From Ruminococcus sp. (lineage in GTDB: Bacteria; Bacillota; Clostridia; Oscillospirales; Ruminococcaceae), in assembly GCA_024697545.1 (NCBI GenBank), contig JAILFN010000068.1, positions 1 through 53,490 on the forward strand: a DNA stretch of 53,490 bases. The letters run 5' to 3'. The stretch's first letter is position 1. The number at the start of each line of letters is the position of its first letter. A program made the translations under genes and the position numbers. Under the pieces are notes generated by a model that saw only the letters and a list, made by a program, of their open reading frames with translations, was not told the DNA's origin and did no database searches. This document shows positions 45,012 to 52,968 of this stretch, in pieces.

Positions 45012-45046
45012 AAAACATTCTGATGTTTGGGTGGAATGTTTTTTTC
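45012..45046 (+). terminator. Terminator after tRNA-Pro
   Basis: Stem AACATTC/GAATGTT with a 13-base loop and seven T. A smaller GGCGC hairpin lies at about 44950-44964. Confidence 0.7.
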
Positions 45047-45206
45047 TTTATACAGGCATTTTCGCCTGACGGAGAAGCCTGATAAATTGTCTGTCGGTAT
45101 TCACGGCGGACAGTCGGCACCGCACAAGGCTGTCAGGCATCCTTCGTGCGGTTTTGTCATGATAAGGCTCTTTTCGGGGCAGACGGGAATATCGGGGAGT
45201 TTTACG

Positions 45207-46769
45207 ATGGGTTTCAAGGATCTGGAAATGTCGGGTATATCGAAAAAAGGCAGACTGCTGATGCTTTTGGCGGCGATCGCGGCTATCGGCGGCGCAGTTG
45301 TCTTTAAGATGACAGGCGTCGGCTTTGATACGCTGCTGAGCGGCGGGGCGGCGGTCCATACCATCGCCGTGCTTTGCTTCACGGCGGCGGCGGTCATCCT
45401 GCTTCCGTTTCTCGGCAGGCTTACGATGGAAAAGAACTTCCTTATACTATGGACGCTGCTGAGTCTCGTGTTCATGTTCTCGGGAACTATATTCAGATCG
45501 CCCGACGAAACGGGACATTTCTACCGAAGCTTTGAGATATCCCGCGGCTATGCGGTCTCGGAGGTTCAGGAGAGGACTTCTCAGGGCGGACGTGAGCTTC
45601 CCCTTGATGTCGATATCACCCTGCTTCAGCATAACTGGCGCTCCTTCGATGAGAACAAGGAGCTCTCACTTACCGAAAACGAGCCGTTTATCGTATTTAC
45701 GAATCTTTCGCTTTACTGCCCCGTGTCTTATATGCCGCAGGCAGCAGGCATATTTATAGCAAGGCAGTTCACCAAAAACATCGCCGCCATCGCGTATGCG
45801 GGAAGGCTCGCGAACTGGCTGACCATAACCCTGATGCTGTTTTTTGCAGTGAAGATAATGCCCGTCAAAAAGGAGCTGATCCTTCTCGTATCGCTTCTGC
45901 CGATGAACGTTTTTCTGGCATTTTCGCTCTCACCCGACGGACTTGTGGTGGCGCTGTCGCTTCTCATGTTCTCTTACGTTCTGCATCTGCGCTTTGTGCA
46001 GACGGAGCCTCTGAAAGTGCGGCAGTATATACTGCTTTATGTAATGGCGATAGTTGTCTGCCTGCTCAAGATAGTGTACCTGCCGATATGTCTGGTATAT
46101 TTCCTCATTCCCGCCGAGCGCTTCGGCAGCATGAGGAACAAGGTGATACACGCCGTGATAATGGCAGCGGCAGCCGTCGCCTGCAACCTTGTATGGCTGA
46201 TGATCTGCAAGAAGTTCCTGACTATCCCCGGCACCGATGCAGGCGAGCAGCTGAGATATATGCTCACGAACCCGCTCAATTATGTGGTAGTCATGGTGCG
46301 TACCGCCGTCCATTATGCCGTGAGATGGGCGCTCATGATGATAGGCGGCTATCTGGGCAGGCTGGATATCGAGACTAACAAGTTCCTTGCACTTGTTTAT
46401 CTGCTGATGCTGGTCGCGGCATTGATCGATATTCCCGATATCGCTGCGAAAGCCCGCCGCGGCGGCAGCTTTGTCGATGCGGTGAGGTCTGAGAACCTGG
46501 TATTCGGCATGATCGTGTTCGCGATACTTATGCTCATAAACGCGAGCCTTTATATGCAGTGGACAGCGCCGCACAGCCCGATGATAAAGGGCATTCAGGG
46601 ACGCTATTTCATAGCTCTGCTGCTTCCGTTTTACTTTGCGATCCACAACCCGACAAGGGTGGTAGGCGAAAGCGAGCCCGCGGGCGAGGTAAGGATCTTT
46701 GTCTGCGAATTAATAATAACACTTGTAAATCTCTGCGCGGGCGTTGATGTGCTTCTGGCTTGTCTGTAA
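45207..46769 (+). CDS. DUF2142-family polytopic membrane protein
   Basis: 520 residues with about 11-12 membrane helices. The first outer loop has the family motif RSPDETGHFYRSFEISRGY. DUF2142 proteins look like membrane glycosyltransferases of the GT-C fold, using polyprenyl-phosphate sugars, but the activity is unproven. GGGGAG lies seven bases before the ATG at 45207; longer in-frame starts run back into the tRNA terminator. The GT2 gene follows after 36 bases, a pair fit for cell-wall glycan decoration. Confidence 0.8.
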   Translation: MGFKDLEMSGISKKGRLLMLLAAIAAIGGAVVFKMTGVGFDTLLSGGAAVHTIAVLCFTAAAVILLPFLGRLTMEKNFLILWTLLSLVFMFSGTIFRSPDETGHFYRSFEISRGYAVSEVQERTSQGGRELPLDVDITLLQHNWRSFDENKELSLTENEPFIVFTNLSLYCPVSYMPQAAGIFIARQFTKNIAAIAYAGRLANWLTITLMLFFAVKIMPVKKELILLVSLLPMNVFLAFSLSPDGLVVALSLLMFSYVLHLRFVQTEPLKVRQYILLYVMAIVVCLLKIVYLPICLVYFLIPAERFGSMRNKVIHAVIMAAAAVACNLVWLMICKKFLTIPGTDAGEQLRYMLTNPLNYVVVMVRTAVHYAVRWALMMIGGYLGRLDIETNKFLALVYLLMLVAALIDIPDIAAKARRGGSFVDAVRSENLVFGMIVFAILMLINASLYMQWTAPHSPMIKGIQGRYFIALLLPFYFAIHNPTRVVGESEPAGEVRIFVCELIITLVNLCAGVDVLLACL

Positions 46770-46805
46770 CGCCGTCCGCTTAAAACTATATTAAGGAGCA
46801 ATATG

Positions 46806-47735
46806 ATGGATAAGGTTGCTGTTCTGATACCATGCTATAACGAAGCCAAGACTATCGGCAAGGTAGTTTCGGATTTCAAGAAAGTGCTGACAGACTGCGT
46901 TGTGTATGTATATGACAATAATTCGACCGATGACACTGCGGCGATAGCCGAGAATGCGGGTGCGGTCGTGCGCCGTGAATATCAGCAGGGCAAGGGCAAT
47001 GTTGTCCGCCGTATGTTCCAGGAGATCGAGGCTGAGTGCTATATCATCGTTGACGGCGATGACACCTATCCCGCCGAGTACGCTGCCGAGATGGTCGATA
47101 AGGTGCTGAACAGGCAGACGGATATGGTAGTCGGCGACCGCCTTTCCTCCACCTATTTTCAGGAGAACAAGCGTCCCTTCCATAACTTCGGGAACTCGCT
47201 CGTGCGCTTTTCGATAAACAAGATATTCAAGTGCAATATCAAGGATATCATGACAGGCTACCGCGCATTCAGCTACCGCTTCATAAAGACCTTCCCCGTG
47301 CTTTCCCGCGGCTTTGAGATAGAGACCGAGATGACCATACACGCCATTTCAATGAACATGGCTGTTGAGAACGTCATTATCGAATACCGCGACAGACCCG
47401 AGGGCAGCGAATCAAAGCTCAACACATTCTCCGACGGCTTCAAGGTGCTTAGAACTATACTCAACCTGTTCAGGAACTACAAGCCTTTCCAGTTTTTCTC
47501 AATGTTAGCGGCTGTGCTTATGCTGATAGACATCATCGTTTTCATATCTCAGGTATGGCTGCCGTTCCGCGCGACACACATAGTTGAGAAGTTCCCGACG
47601 CTGATAGTCTGCGGATTCGTAGGTCTTGCGGCTCTGCTGTCATTCTTCAGCGGCATGATCTTAGATTCCATCTGGCAGAAGGAGCGCCGCGAGTTTGAGT
47701 TCAGGCTCAAGCAGTCGATGAAGTTTCAGAAGTGA
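46806..47735 (+). CDS. Glycosyltransferase family 2 with C-terminal membrane helices
   Basis: 309 residues. The GT2 core starts VAVLIPCYNEAKTI, continues VYVYDNNSTDDT and the metal motif IIVDGDDTYP, with acceptor-region GYRAFSYRFIKTFPVLSRGFEIETEM. Two membrane helices at about 232-253 and 265-288 and a basic tail. It resembles dolichol- or undecaprenyl-phosphate hexosyl transferases and the cps/rfb glycosyltransferase group. AGGAG is seven bases before the ATG at 46806 and four before the one at 46803. Confidence 0.88.
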   Translation: MDKVAVLIPCYNEAKTIGKVVSDFKKVLTDCVVYVYDNNSTDDTAAIAENAGAVVRREYQQGKGNVVRRMFQEIEAECYIIVDGDDTYPAEYAAEMVDKVLNRQTDMVVGDRLSSTYFQENKRPFHNFGNSLVRFSINKIFKCNIKDIMTGYRAFSYRFIKTFPVLSRGFEIETEMTIHAISMNMAVENVIIEYRDRPEGSESKLNTFSDGFKVLRTILNLFRNYKPFQFFSMLAAVLMLIDIIVFISQVWLPFRATHIVEKFPTLIVCGFVGLAALLSFFSGMILDSIWQKERREFEFRLKQSMKFQK

Positions 47736-47762
47736 AATAGGTAACTAAAGGCAATATAAAAG

Positions 47763-47794
47763 GCTGTTGCATCGCGGTGCAGCAGCCGTTTTGT
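47763..47794 (+). terminator. Terminator after the GT2 gene
   Basis: Stem GGCTGTTGCA/TGCAGCAGCC with a six-base loop, followed by GTTTTG. Its stem is close to that of the ATP synthase terminator. Confidence 0.8.
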
Positions 47795-47835
47795 TACTAT
47801 CACGATCTGTATACGCCTGACAGCGTGCGGACGGG

Positions 47836-48594
47836 TCATTCCCCCACCATCTCCTCAAACCTCGTCAACGGGGTCACGTTGTCGTAGAGGATATACAGCC
47901 TGTGTGCGCGGACGGGCATATCGACGTGGAAGTGACCGCAGAACCAGGCACGGTATTCGACGGTCGCCAGTACTTCCTCGAGAAACTCGGCGGAGGTGTC
48001 GGGGCATAGCTTGCGGCTGAACATCGGTATGGCGGCAATAAGGCTGCGGGGCATCGTGTGCGAAAGGATAAAGTCAACCTTGCTGCCGACGCGCTTAAGA
48101 TTTGCGCGTGCGTTCTCAATCTGCGCCGCCGTCGCCTGCTCGCCCGCCCACCATGAAACGCCCTCGGTGCGGTACTGCTTGTCGATGCTGACAGCCCCGC
48201 CGAATGCGAAAAACGTCATGCCGTCGATGGTGTAAACTTCTCCCCGCATGAGGTGGACTATGTTCGCGGCGTGCGGGTGTATCTGCACCTTGCCGCCGAA
48301 CATTTCGCTGACCTGCTGCTTTGCCCACCAGTCGTGGTTGTCGTGGTTGCCGTCAACGAACAGGACGGTGCAGGGAAGTGCTGAGAACCATTTTATCCAG
48401 AAGGCATACTCTCCCGAATTGCCGCCCGAGCTTTCAAATTCGTCGATCTCTTTCGGCAGGAAAGGAAACCCGAAGTCGCCGGTCACGATCAGGAAGTCCC
48501 CATCATCAAAATGTATCCCCTGTCTGTCAAGCGCCTCTGACGAAAGCTTATACATATCATGTCCTGCGTGGGTGTCGCCCGTAAGGTATATCAT
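47836..48594 (-). CDS. Calcineurin-like metallophosphoesterase
   Basis: 252 residues. Metallophosphoesterase motifs in order: YLTGDTHAGHD at residues 3-13, VTGDFGF near 38, FVDGNHDNHDWW near 75, LSHTMPR and WFCGHFHVD near 222. A DNA-repair-type or cyclic-nucleotide phosphoesterase; the substrate is not known. AAGGAGG lies seven bases before the ATG at 48594, which sets the start; a much longer open frame upstream has no ribosome site. Confidence 0.88.
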   Translation of the reverse strand: MIYLTGDTHAGHDMYKLSSEALDRQGIHFDDGDFLIVTGDFGFPFLPKEIDEFESSGGNSGEYAFWIKWFSALPCTVLFVDGNHDNHDWWAKQQVSEMFGGKVQIHPHAANIVHLMRGEVYTIDGMTFFAFGGAVSIDKQYRTEGVSWWAGEQATAAQIENARANLKRVGSKVDFILSHTMPRSLIAAIPMFSRKLCPDTSAEFLEEVLATVEYRAWFCGHFHVDMPVRAHRLYILYDNVTPLTRFEEMVGE

Positions 48595-48728
48595 AAGTGC
48601 GCCTCCTTTTTGCATATCCGAAAACGCCGCATCTGCCGACATTTCACCATCGGGAAAACCATTATAGCACAGTTCGGCAGGATGATTGTTAACAATTTGT
48701 AAAATCGAAAAAATCGGCTCTAAACCCC

Positions 48729-48757
48729 TTGACAATCCTAAAATGAAGTGCTATAAT
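48729..48757 (+). promoter_or_regulatory. Consensus promoter of tRNA-Leu
   Basis: TTGACA, 17 bases, TATAAT, 42 bases before the tRNA. Confidence 0.88.
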
Positions 48758-48799
48758 ATTAAAGTCGCAGGGAACAAGAGCTGCGAAACAAAAGAATAT

Positions 48800-48883
48800 G
48801 CGGCAGTGCTGGAATAGGCAGACAGGCACGTTTGAGGGGCGTGTGTCTTTGACGTATGGGTTCAAGTCCCATTTGCCGCACCA
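48800..48883 (+). tRNA. tRNA-Leu (anticodon GAG), integration target
   Basis: Class II tRNA with acceptor GCGGCAG/TTGCCGC, anticodon stem CACGT/GCGTG around TTGAGGG (anticodon GAG), a variable arm and T arm ATGGGTTCAAGTCCCAT. The 3' CCA is encoded. The integrase gene of the element lies just downstream on the other strand, so the tRNA 3' end is the likely attB. Confidence 0.95.
48858..48883. other. Probable left attachment site (att) in the tRNA-Leu 3' end
   Basis: Tyrosine integrases of this kind recombine in the T arm and acceptor end of tRNA genes and restore it. The segment from ATGGGTTCAAG to CCA is the expected core. The second copy is not in the window, so the exact limits cannot be set. 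Confidence 0.5.
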
Positions 48884-48889
48884 AACTTA

Positions 48890-48935
48890 ACTTCGCAAAC
48901 CGTTGGAAATCAAGGGTTTGCGAAGTTCTTTTTTT
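48890..48935 (+). terminator. Terminator after tRNA-Leu
   Basis: Perfect 12-base stem ACTTCGCAAACC/GGTTTGCGAAGT, 13-base loop, then TCTTTTTTT. It is on the element side of the probable att site. Confidence 0.85.
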
Positions 48936-48948
48936 GCCCGAAAACGGC

Positions 48949-48970
48949 TTTGGGACTTATTTGGGACTTA
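48949..48970. repeat. Tandem 11-base direct repeat beside the att site
   Basis: TTTGGGACTTA occurs twice head to tail. Short direct repeats next to an attachment site often serve as arm-type binding sites for the integrase. Confidence 0.6.
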
Positions 48971-49008
48971 TTTTTGAGTCGGGGTAAATCCCATGAAAAA
49001 GTTGACCT

Positions 49009-50256
49009 TTATGATGCGTCTTTTTCTGACTTGGAATCATCCTTGCATTTAGTTGCTGTGATCTTGCCGTTCTTGCTGTAACTCAGCGGAAGCGCTTCAG
49101 CAACGGCTTCCATAGCGGCTGCCTTAGCTGTCTGGAAGGTGTGGCAGTAAAGGTTCAAAGTCGTTGTCGCAACACTATGTCCTAAGCAGCTTTGCACAGT
49201 CTTGACATCAATACCGCTGTTGATGAGCAGTGTGGCGTTCAGGTGCCGCCATGAATGATTTGACACATACCTCATTCCCGTGCGCTCGCAGAACTTCTTG
49301 AAATACCTGCCCGGCGCCGAACGGTCGAGTGTCTCGCCGTTCCACTTGGTGAAAACTCTGTCGGTTTCGATCCACTTCGAGCCGACTTTTTTGCGCTGTT
49401 TGTCCTGCAAGCCCTGCCACTTGTTCAGTACGTCCATAACGTCCTGCGGCAGCTTCAGCGAACGCATACTTAGCGCAGTTTTAGGCGTTTCGGTGTAGTG
49501 ACCCTTGTCCTTCGAGTAAAGACAGGTGCGGTTGACCGTCACGACATTGGTGTCGAAGTTGATGTCCTTCCATTCCAGCCCCATCAGTTCTCCTAGTCGG
49601 AAGCCGCTGTAAATCGCAAGAATATGAAAGCAGACATATATGTAGTTGTGCTCGCTCTCATCCTCGAACAGCTCGAAGAGCTTCTGCGCTTCCTCGATGG
49701 TGTAGTATTCCTTTTCGGGAGTGGTCACTCTTGGTATCTGCACGTTTTTGCAGGGATTCTCGCGTATCATCTGCATCTTGACCGCATAGTCGAGTATGCT
49801 TGAGATCATTGACCTGTATAGTTTAATTGTCTTGGTCGAGAGCTTTTTGTCACGATTTCGCCTGCCCTCACAGGTAGCTTCACAGAGGTCTAGTATAAAC
49901 TTCTGAATCTGTCTTGTTGTCAGCTTATCCAACCTAATGTGACCTATCGCTTTATAGATACGGCTTTCCATTGAGTGATAGCCTTGCAGAGTCGATTCCT
50001 TCAACCTCATCTCTGCATACTCCTTGAACCACTGTTTCGCGAAGTCCTCAAACTTGATAGTAGCGACCATGTTGCCCTGTAAGCACGCTTCCTCAAACAG
50101 CACTGTCTGTCTTTGCAATTCCTTCTCGATCTGTCTTTTAGTCATGCCGGGTTCTGGAGCCCAGGTCATACGCTGAGTCACCTGCTTGCCTTTTGCGTCA
50201 TATCCGCAGGAAACCTTTATCCTATATGAATTACCTCTTTTTTCGATATTTGCCAT
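49009..50256 (-). CDS. int: Tyrosine recombinase/integrase of the element
   Basis: 415 residues. An N-terminal AP2-like arm-binding domain (ANIEKRGNSYRIKVSCGYD), a SAM-like core-binding domain (about 85-190, TIKFEDFAKQWFKEYAE) and a catalytic domain with Arg in SGFRLGELMGLEW, HSWRHLNATLL, LGHSVATTTLNLYCH supplying His and the Tyr nucleophile. Similar to Tn916-type and phage integrases. AAAGGAG lies ten bases before the ATG at 50256; the long in-frame extension upstream has no ribosome site. Its 3' end points to tRNA-Leu 125 bases away. Confidence 0.95.
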   Translation of the reverse strand: MANIEKRGNSYRIKVSCGYDAKGKQVTQRMTWAPEPGMTKRQIEKELQRQTVLFEEACLQGNMVATIKFEDFAKQWFKEYAEMRLKESTLQGYHSMESRIYKAIGHIRLDKLTTRQIQKFILDLCEATCEGRRNRDKKLSTKTIKLYRSMISSILDYAVKMQMIRENPCKNVQIPRVTTPEKEYYTIEEAQKLFELFEDESEHNYIYVCFHILAIYSGFRLGELMGLEWKDINFDTNVVTVNRTCLYSKDKGHYTETPKTALSMRSLKLPQDVMDVLNKWQGLQDKQRKKVGSKWIETDRVFTKWNGETLDRSAPGRYFKKFCERTGMRYVSNHSWRHLNATLLINSGIDVKTVQSCLGHSVATTTLNLYCHTFQTAKAAAMEAVAEALPLSYSKNGKITATKCKDDSKSEKDAS

Positions 50257-50405
50257 AAAACATCTCTCCTTTTGATGTGTAGATTTTATGGCGTGTTCCG
50301 TTGGTATCATTTTAGCACTTTTTGAATGCTCAGTCAATAACGTGTGGAAATTTAACGAAATTTCAATATTTTGGAACACGTCATAATCTTTTGTTCTATT
50401 ATATA

Positions 50406-50717
50406 TCAATTAATATTCTGCTTTGCCTTTTCAGAATTGATATATTCGCTGACCTCATCATTTATCATGATCGTTTCGAGCATTTCCTTGAACTGTTCGG
50501 CTGTGACGTTCTCACCGAACTTTTCAATAGCAATCTTAGCGATAGAATTAAACCTCGCCTGCTCCTGTTCAGCTTTGATCTCATCGACCTTTGCCCAGCA
50601 AGCCGCCTGCTTATTCTTTGCAGCCGTCAAATTATTCTCTGCTTCAGTGACACGCTTGTCGGCTTCTTCCGCCTGCCTGATTGCTGATTCTAATGTCATT
50701 TTCCTTGCCATAATCAT
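50406..50717 (-). CDS. Small coiled-coil protein downstream of the relaxase
   Basis: 103 residues. Heptad-like Ala/Glu/Lys-rich helix (residues 8-55, SAIRQAEEADKRVTEAENNL, then LTAAKNKQAACWAKVDEIKA) followed by IEKFGENVTAEQFKEMLETI. I recognise no family, but short proteins of this kind commonly follow relaxase genes in Firmicutes mobilisable elements. Start: ATGA overlap with the relaxase stop; AAGGAAG just upstream. A second ATG two codons later is possible. Confidence 0.75.
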   Translation of the reverse strand: MIMARKMTLESAIRQAEEADKRVTEAENNLTAAKNKQAACWAKVDEIKAEQEQARFNSIAKIAIEKFGENVTAEQFKEMLETIMINDEVSEYINSEKAKQNIN

Positions 50718-52144
50718 CTACTTCCTTTCTTCTTTTTAGTTTTCTGTGATTCCTTTTGACGCTCTTTCTCCCTGCGGAATTTCTCCTCCTCAACGAGCTT
50801 TGAAATATAATCACCCCGAGATATTTCATTGTAAGTATCACGAATATCTATGTAACGCACCAATTTATTCTTTTTATTCGCAAGAGAATTTTTCAGCGCA
50901 TTTATATCTGATAGCAACTTACTATTCCGCTCACGCAAAGAAATAATATCGTTAGGCGAGTTTATATCATTTGCCTGCATAGAAGATTTACATATTTCAA
51001 GACAGTTATTATCCTCAGCCGACAAATCAGATTTATCGGCGTTTTCAAAATAATACTCGCTCTGTTCTATGAGTGCCTGCACCTTTTCTTGCTCCAGCAG
51101 CTTTTGGGATAACTGCTCTTGCAACGCTTTATATTCCGCAGTTTGCTTATCAATTCTATATTTCAATTCTTCAATCGAAGCTATCCTATCCCGATTGATA
51201 ACCGTGAGCTGCGCCGATAGCCTGAAAATATCCAAATCGTTTTTCACGCCATACGGAGTGTTATTATTAGCCCGACGCTTGATTTTATTGCCTTGCTCGG
51301 CAAGTATTCGTACCTCACCTATAACGGAAATATACGCACGCTCAATCTCGCTGCTGGAAAAGTGTTCGATTGCATTTCCGCCGCCCACCATGCGCCAGAG
51401 TATGCGGGCGTTGAGTGATTCTTCGGTGTAGTCCTCGCCTAATCGCCACAAGCTGACGGAGCGTTGCTGCCCTGGGGCTTTGATATAGATGTACTTATCT
51501 CTTTTTATGGTGAAGCCTCGCCTTTCGAGTTCGGACATCAGTTCATCGAACGAATTGATCGCAGGTATCAGACTGTCGATTGCATTTCGGATATGTTCTT
51601 TCCATGAGGTACCCTTCTTCTTGCACTCCCATTCGTAGTAAGAAATCGAGCGACCCTTGTTCTCAAAGTTGAGGGCTGGCGTTACTCCAAACGCTCGGCA
51701 TACCCCATTAGTGGTCTCGCGCATTTTTCGCAGAGTGGTCTGGTTGTCATAATACTTCTTCCCCGACAGCGAGTAGGAATTGATGAGGATATGATTGTGG
51801 ATATGGCTGGCGTTAATATGAGTAGCAATGACCACCTGCACATCGTTGCCGAACATATTCTTTGCAAAAGCCTTGCCTATCTTGTGGGCTAGCTCTGGCG
51901 TGACGTCCTCAGAATCGGCGAAGCTCATGATATAGTGGATAGCCTTGATTGCAGATTTTCCGTTTTTCTGCGGGGGTGTGTCATATCTGCGTCTTGCATA
52001 TTGTTCGTAAACTGCCTTCATCTGTGTGTAGGCGAGTTCGGGTTCGGTCATACAATTCAGAGCGCTTGTCAATATGCGGTCATCAGTCTTGTCGGGATTC
52101 AGTATGTAGGTTAGAGTTTTTTGAACGTTGTTGTGGATAACCAC
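50714..52144 (-). CDS. mobA: MOBP-type relaxase (MobA/VirD2 family)
   Basis: 476 residues from a GTG. The relaxase core begins VQKTLTYILNPDKTDD, with AIHYIMSFADSEDVTPE and the three-His metal motif HINASHIHNHILINS near residues 110-124. The rest is Lys/Glu-rich coiled coil (about 300-470). It nicks oriT and leads the strand into the recipient. The upstream frame stays open: GGGGAGGTG followed eight bases later by an ATC codon (52160-52162) that would read [I/M]PYCKSVVIHNN, matching the usual relaxase start better than the GTG. The true start is uncertain. It overlaps the mobC end by 34 bases. Confidence 0.9.
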   Translation of the reverse strand: MVIHNNVQKTLTYILNPDKTDDRILTSALNCMTEPELAYTQMKAVYEQYARRRYDTPPQKNGKSAIKAIHYIMSFADSEDVTPELAHKIGKAFAKNMFGNDVQVVIATHINASHIHNHILINSYSLSGKKYYDNQTTLRKMRETTNGVCRAFGVTPALNFENKGRSISYYEWECKKKGTSWKEHIRNAIDSLIPAINSFDELMSELERRGFTIKRDKYIYIKAPGQQRSVSLWRLGEDYTEESLNARILWRMVGGGNAIEHFSSSEIERAYISVIGEVRILAEQGNKIKRRANNNTPYGVKNDLDIFRLSAQLTVINRDRIASIEELKYRIDKQTAEYKALQEQLSQKLLEQEKVQALIEQSEYYFENADKSDLSAEDNNCLEICKSSMQANDINSPNDIISLRERNSKLLSDINALKNSLANKKNKLVRYIDIRDTYNEISRGDYISKLVEEEKFRREKERQKESQKTKKKKGSR

Positions 52145-52461
52145 TGATTTACAGTACGGGATATCCGGCTCACCTCCCCACGCAGTTTTTCTACATCCTC
52201 GGCATAAATGCTGTTCGTTTCATTCGCCTTCCGAGCGACCTGGTTCACATTGTTAGAAATAATCCTCATACCGTTCAAGAGAGGGGCAAGCTCTTTCAAA
52301 TCAACAACATACACATCACCATTCAGCGACATCGCCCTTATGAACGTCGCTGTTTTCAGATGACATTTCTCTGCCTTATCCTCAATCTGTTTCCATTCTT
52401 CCACCGTATAAACGATCTCCTTGCGGCGGAGCTGGTCATCTCTTCTTGCTATATTTATCAA
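52111..52461 (-). CDS. mobC: MobC-like plasmid mobilisation accessory protein
   Basis: 116 residues from a TTG. The MobC family pattern is visible: RRKEIVYTVEEWKQIEDKAE, TFIRAMSLNG, then LNGMRIISNNVNQVARKANE and a C-terminal helix RTVNQWLSTT. It helps the relaxase melt or bind oriT. A weak AAAGGA site lies close to the TTG; no ATG is available in frame. Upstream on the same strand is a cluster of hairpins likely to be oriT. Confidence 0.85.
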   Translation of the reverse strand: MINIARRDDQLRRKEIVYTVEEWKQIEDKAEKCHLKTATFIRAMSLNGDVYVVDLKELAPLLNGMRIISNNVNQVARKANETNSIYAEDVEKLRGEVSRISRTVNQWLSTTTFKKL

Positions 52462-52490
52462 GTCCTTTCATTTTGTCATTCTGCTTTTTT

Positions 52491-52590
52491 GCTCGATTCC
52501 ATCGAGCCTGCATATTGGAGCGTTAGCTCCGAAACGGCTCGATTATGAGGTAGTCCATAATCGAGGTGAAAAGCCGGTAAATTGCCGGTC
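52491..52590. other. Candidate origin of transfer: hairpin cluster upstream of mobC
   Basis: In 100 bases there are four inverted repeats: GCTCGAT/ATCGAGC (52491-52507), GGAGC/GCTCC (52517-52530), a perfect ten-base CTCGATTATG/CATAATCGAG (52538-52565) and CCGG/CCGG with GCCGGT repeated (52573-52590). MOBP relaxases act on oriT next to mobC or mobA, and such sites carry inverted repeats beside nic. The nic site itself cannot be recognised by eye. Confidence 0.5.
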
Positions 52591-52674
52591 TTTTCTGTAC
52601 TTGCGTAATAATGATTTTTAAAATGGGAATATCTTCCATTATTGCGATTAGTATAACTAAAACATATTTTACGT

Positions 52675-52968
52675 TCAGCTTGCGATACCAAGATATTTCA
52701 GCAAAGATATTTTGCTAATTAATATCTTACCGTTCCTACCAGCGCCCGCCCTGACATGAGCAACCTTGTCCTGCGCTACCAACTGTCGTACTGTATGCTC
52801 GGACAGACCGTCTACGAGCGCGGCACATTCCTTGATGGTCAACATCTCCATAGGCTTAGCTACGGGCTGCTCTACGGGTGTTCTGGGGTTCTTATCGTCC
52901 ACGTCGATCAGTTTGTCGAGCATGAGGGTTATCTGATTAATGAGTTCGTTCTTCTGAGTTAATGTCAA
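52675..52968 (-). CDS. Excisionase-like helix-turn-helix protein
   Basis: 97 residues. The C-terminal half is a winged helix of the MerR/Xis type: EMLTIKECAALVDGLSEHTVRQLVAQ, then a wing with AHVRAGAGRNGKILISKISLLKYLG. The N-terminal half is polar and helical. This matches the small excisionase or HTH_17 proteins of Tn916-like elements. The TTG at 52968 has AAAGGAAG seven bases upstream. It may control excision or the mob promoter. Confidence 0.85.
   Translation of the reverse strand: MTLTQKNELINQITLMLDKLIDVDDKNPRTPVEQPVAKPMEMLTIKECAALVDGLSEHTVRQLVAQDKVAHVRAGAGRNGKILISKISLLKYLGIAS

Noticed and set aside
52476-52691. Minus-strand frame of 71 codons across the hairpin cluster
   Set aside because: Overlaps four inverted repeats and has no ribosome site; better explained as oriT or leader DNA.
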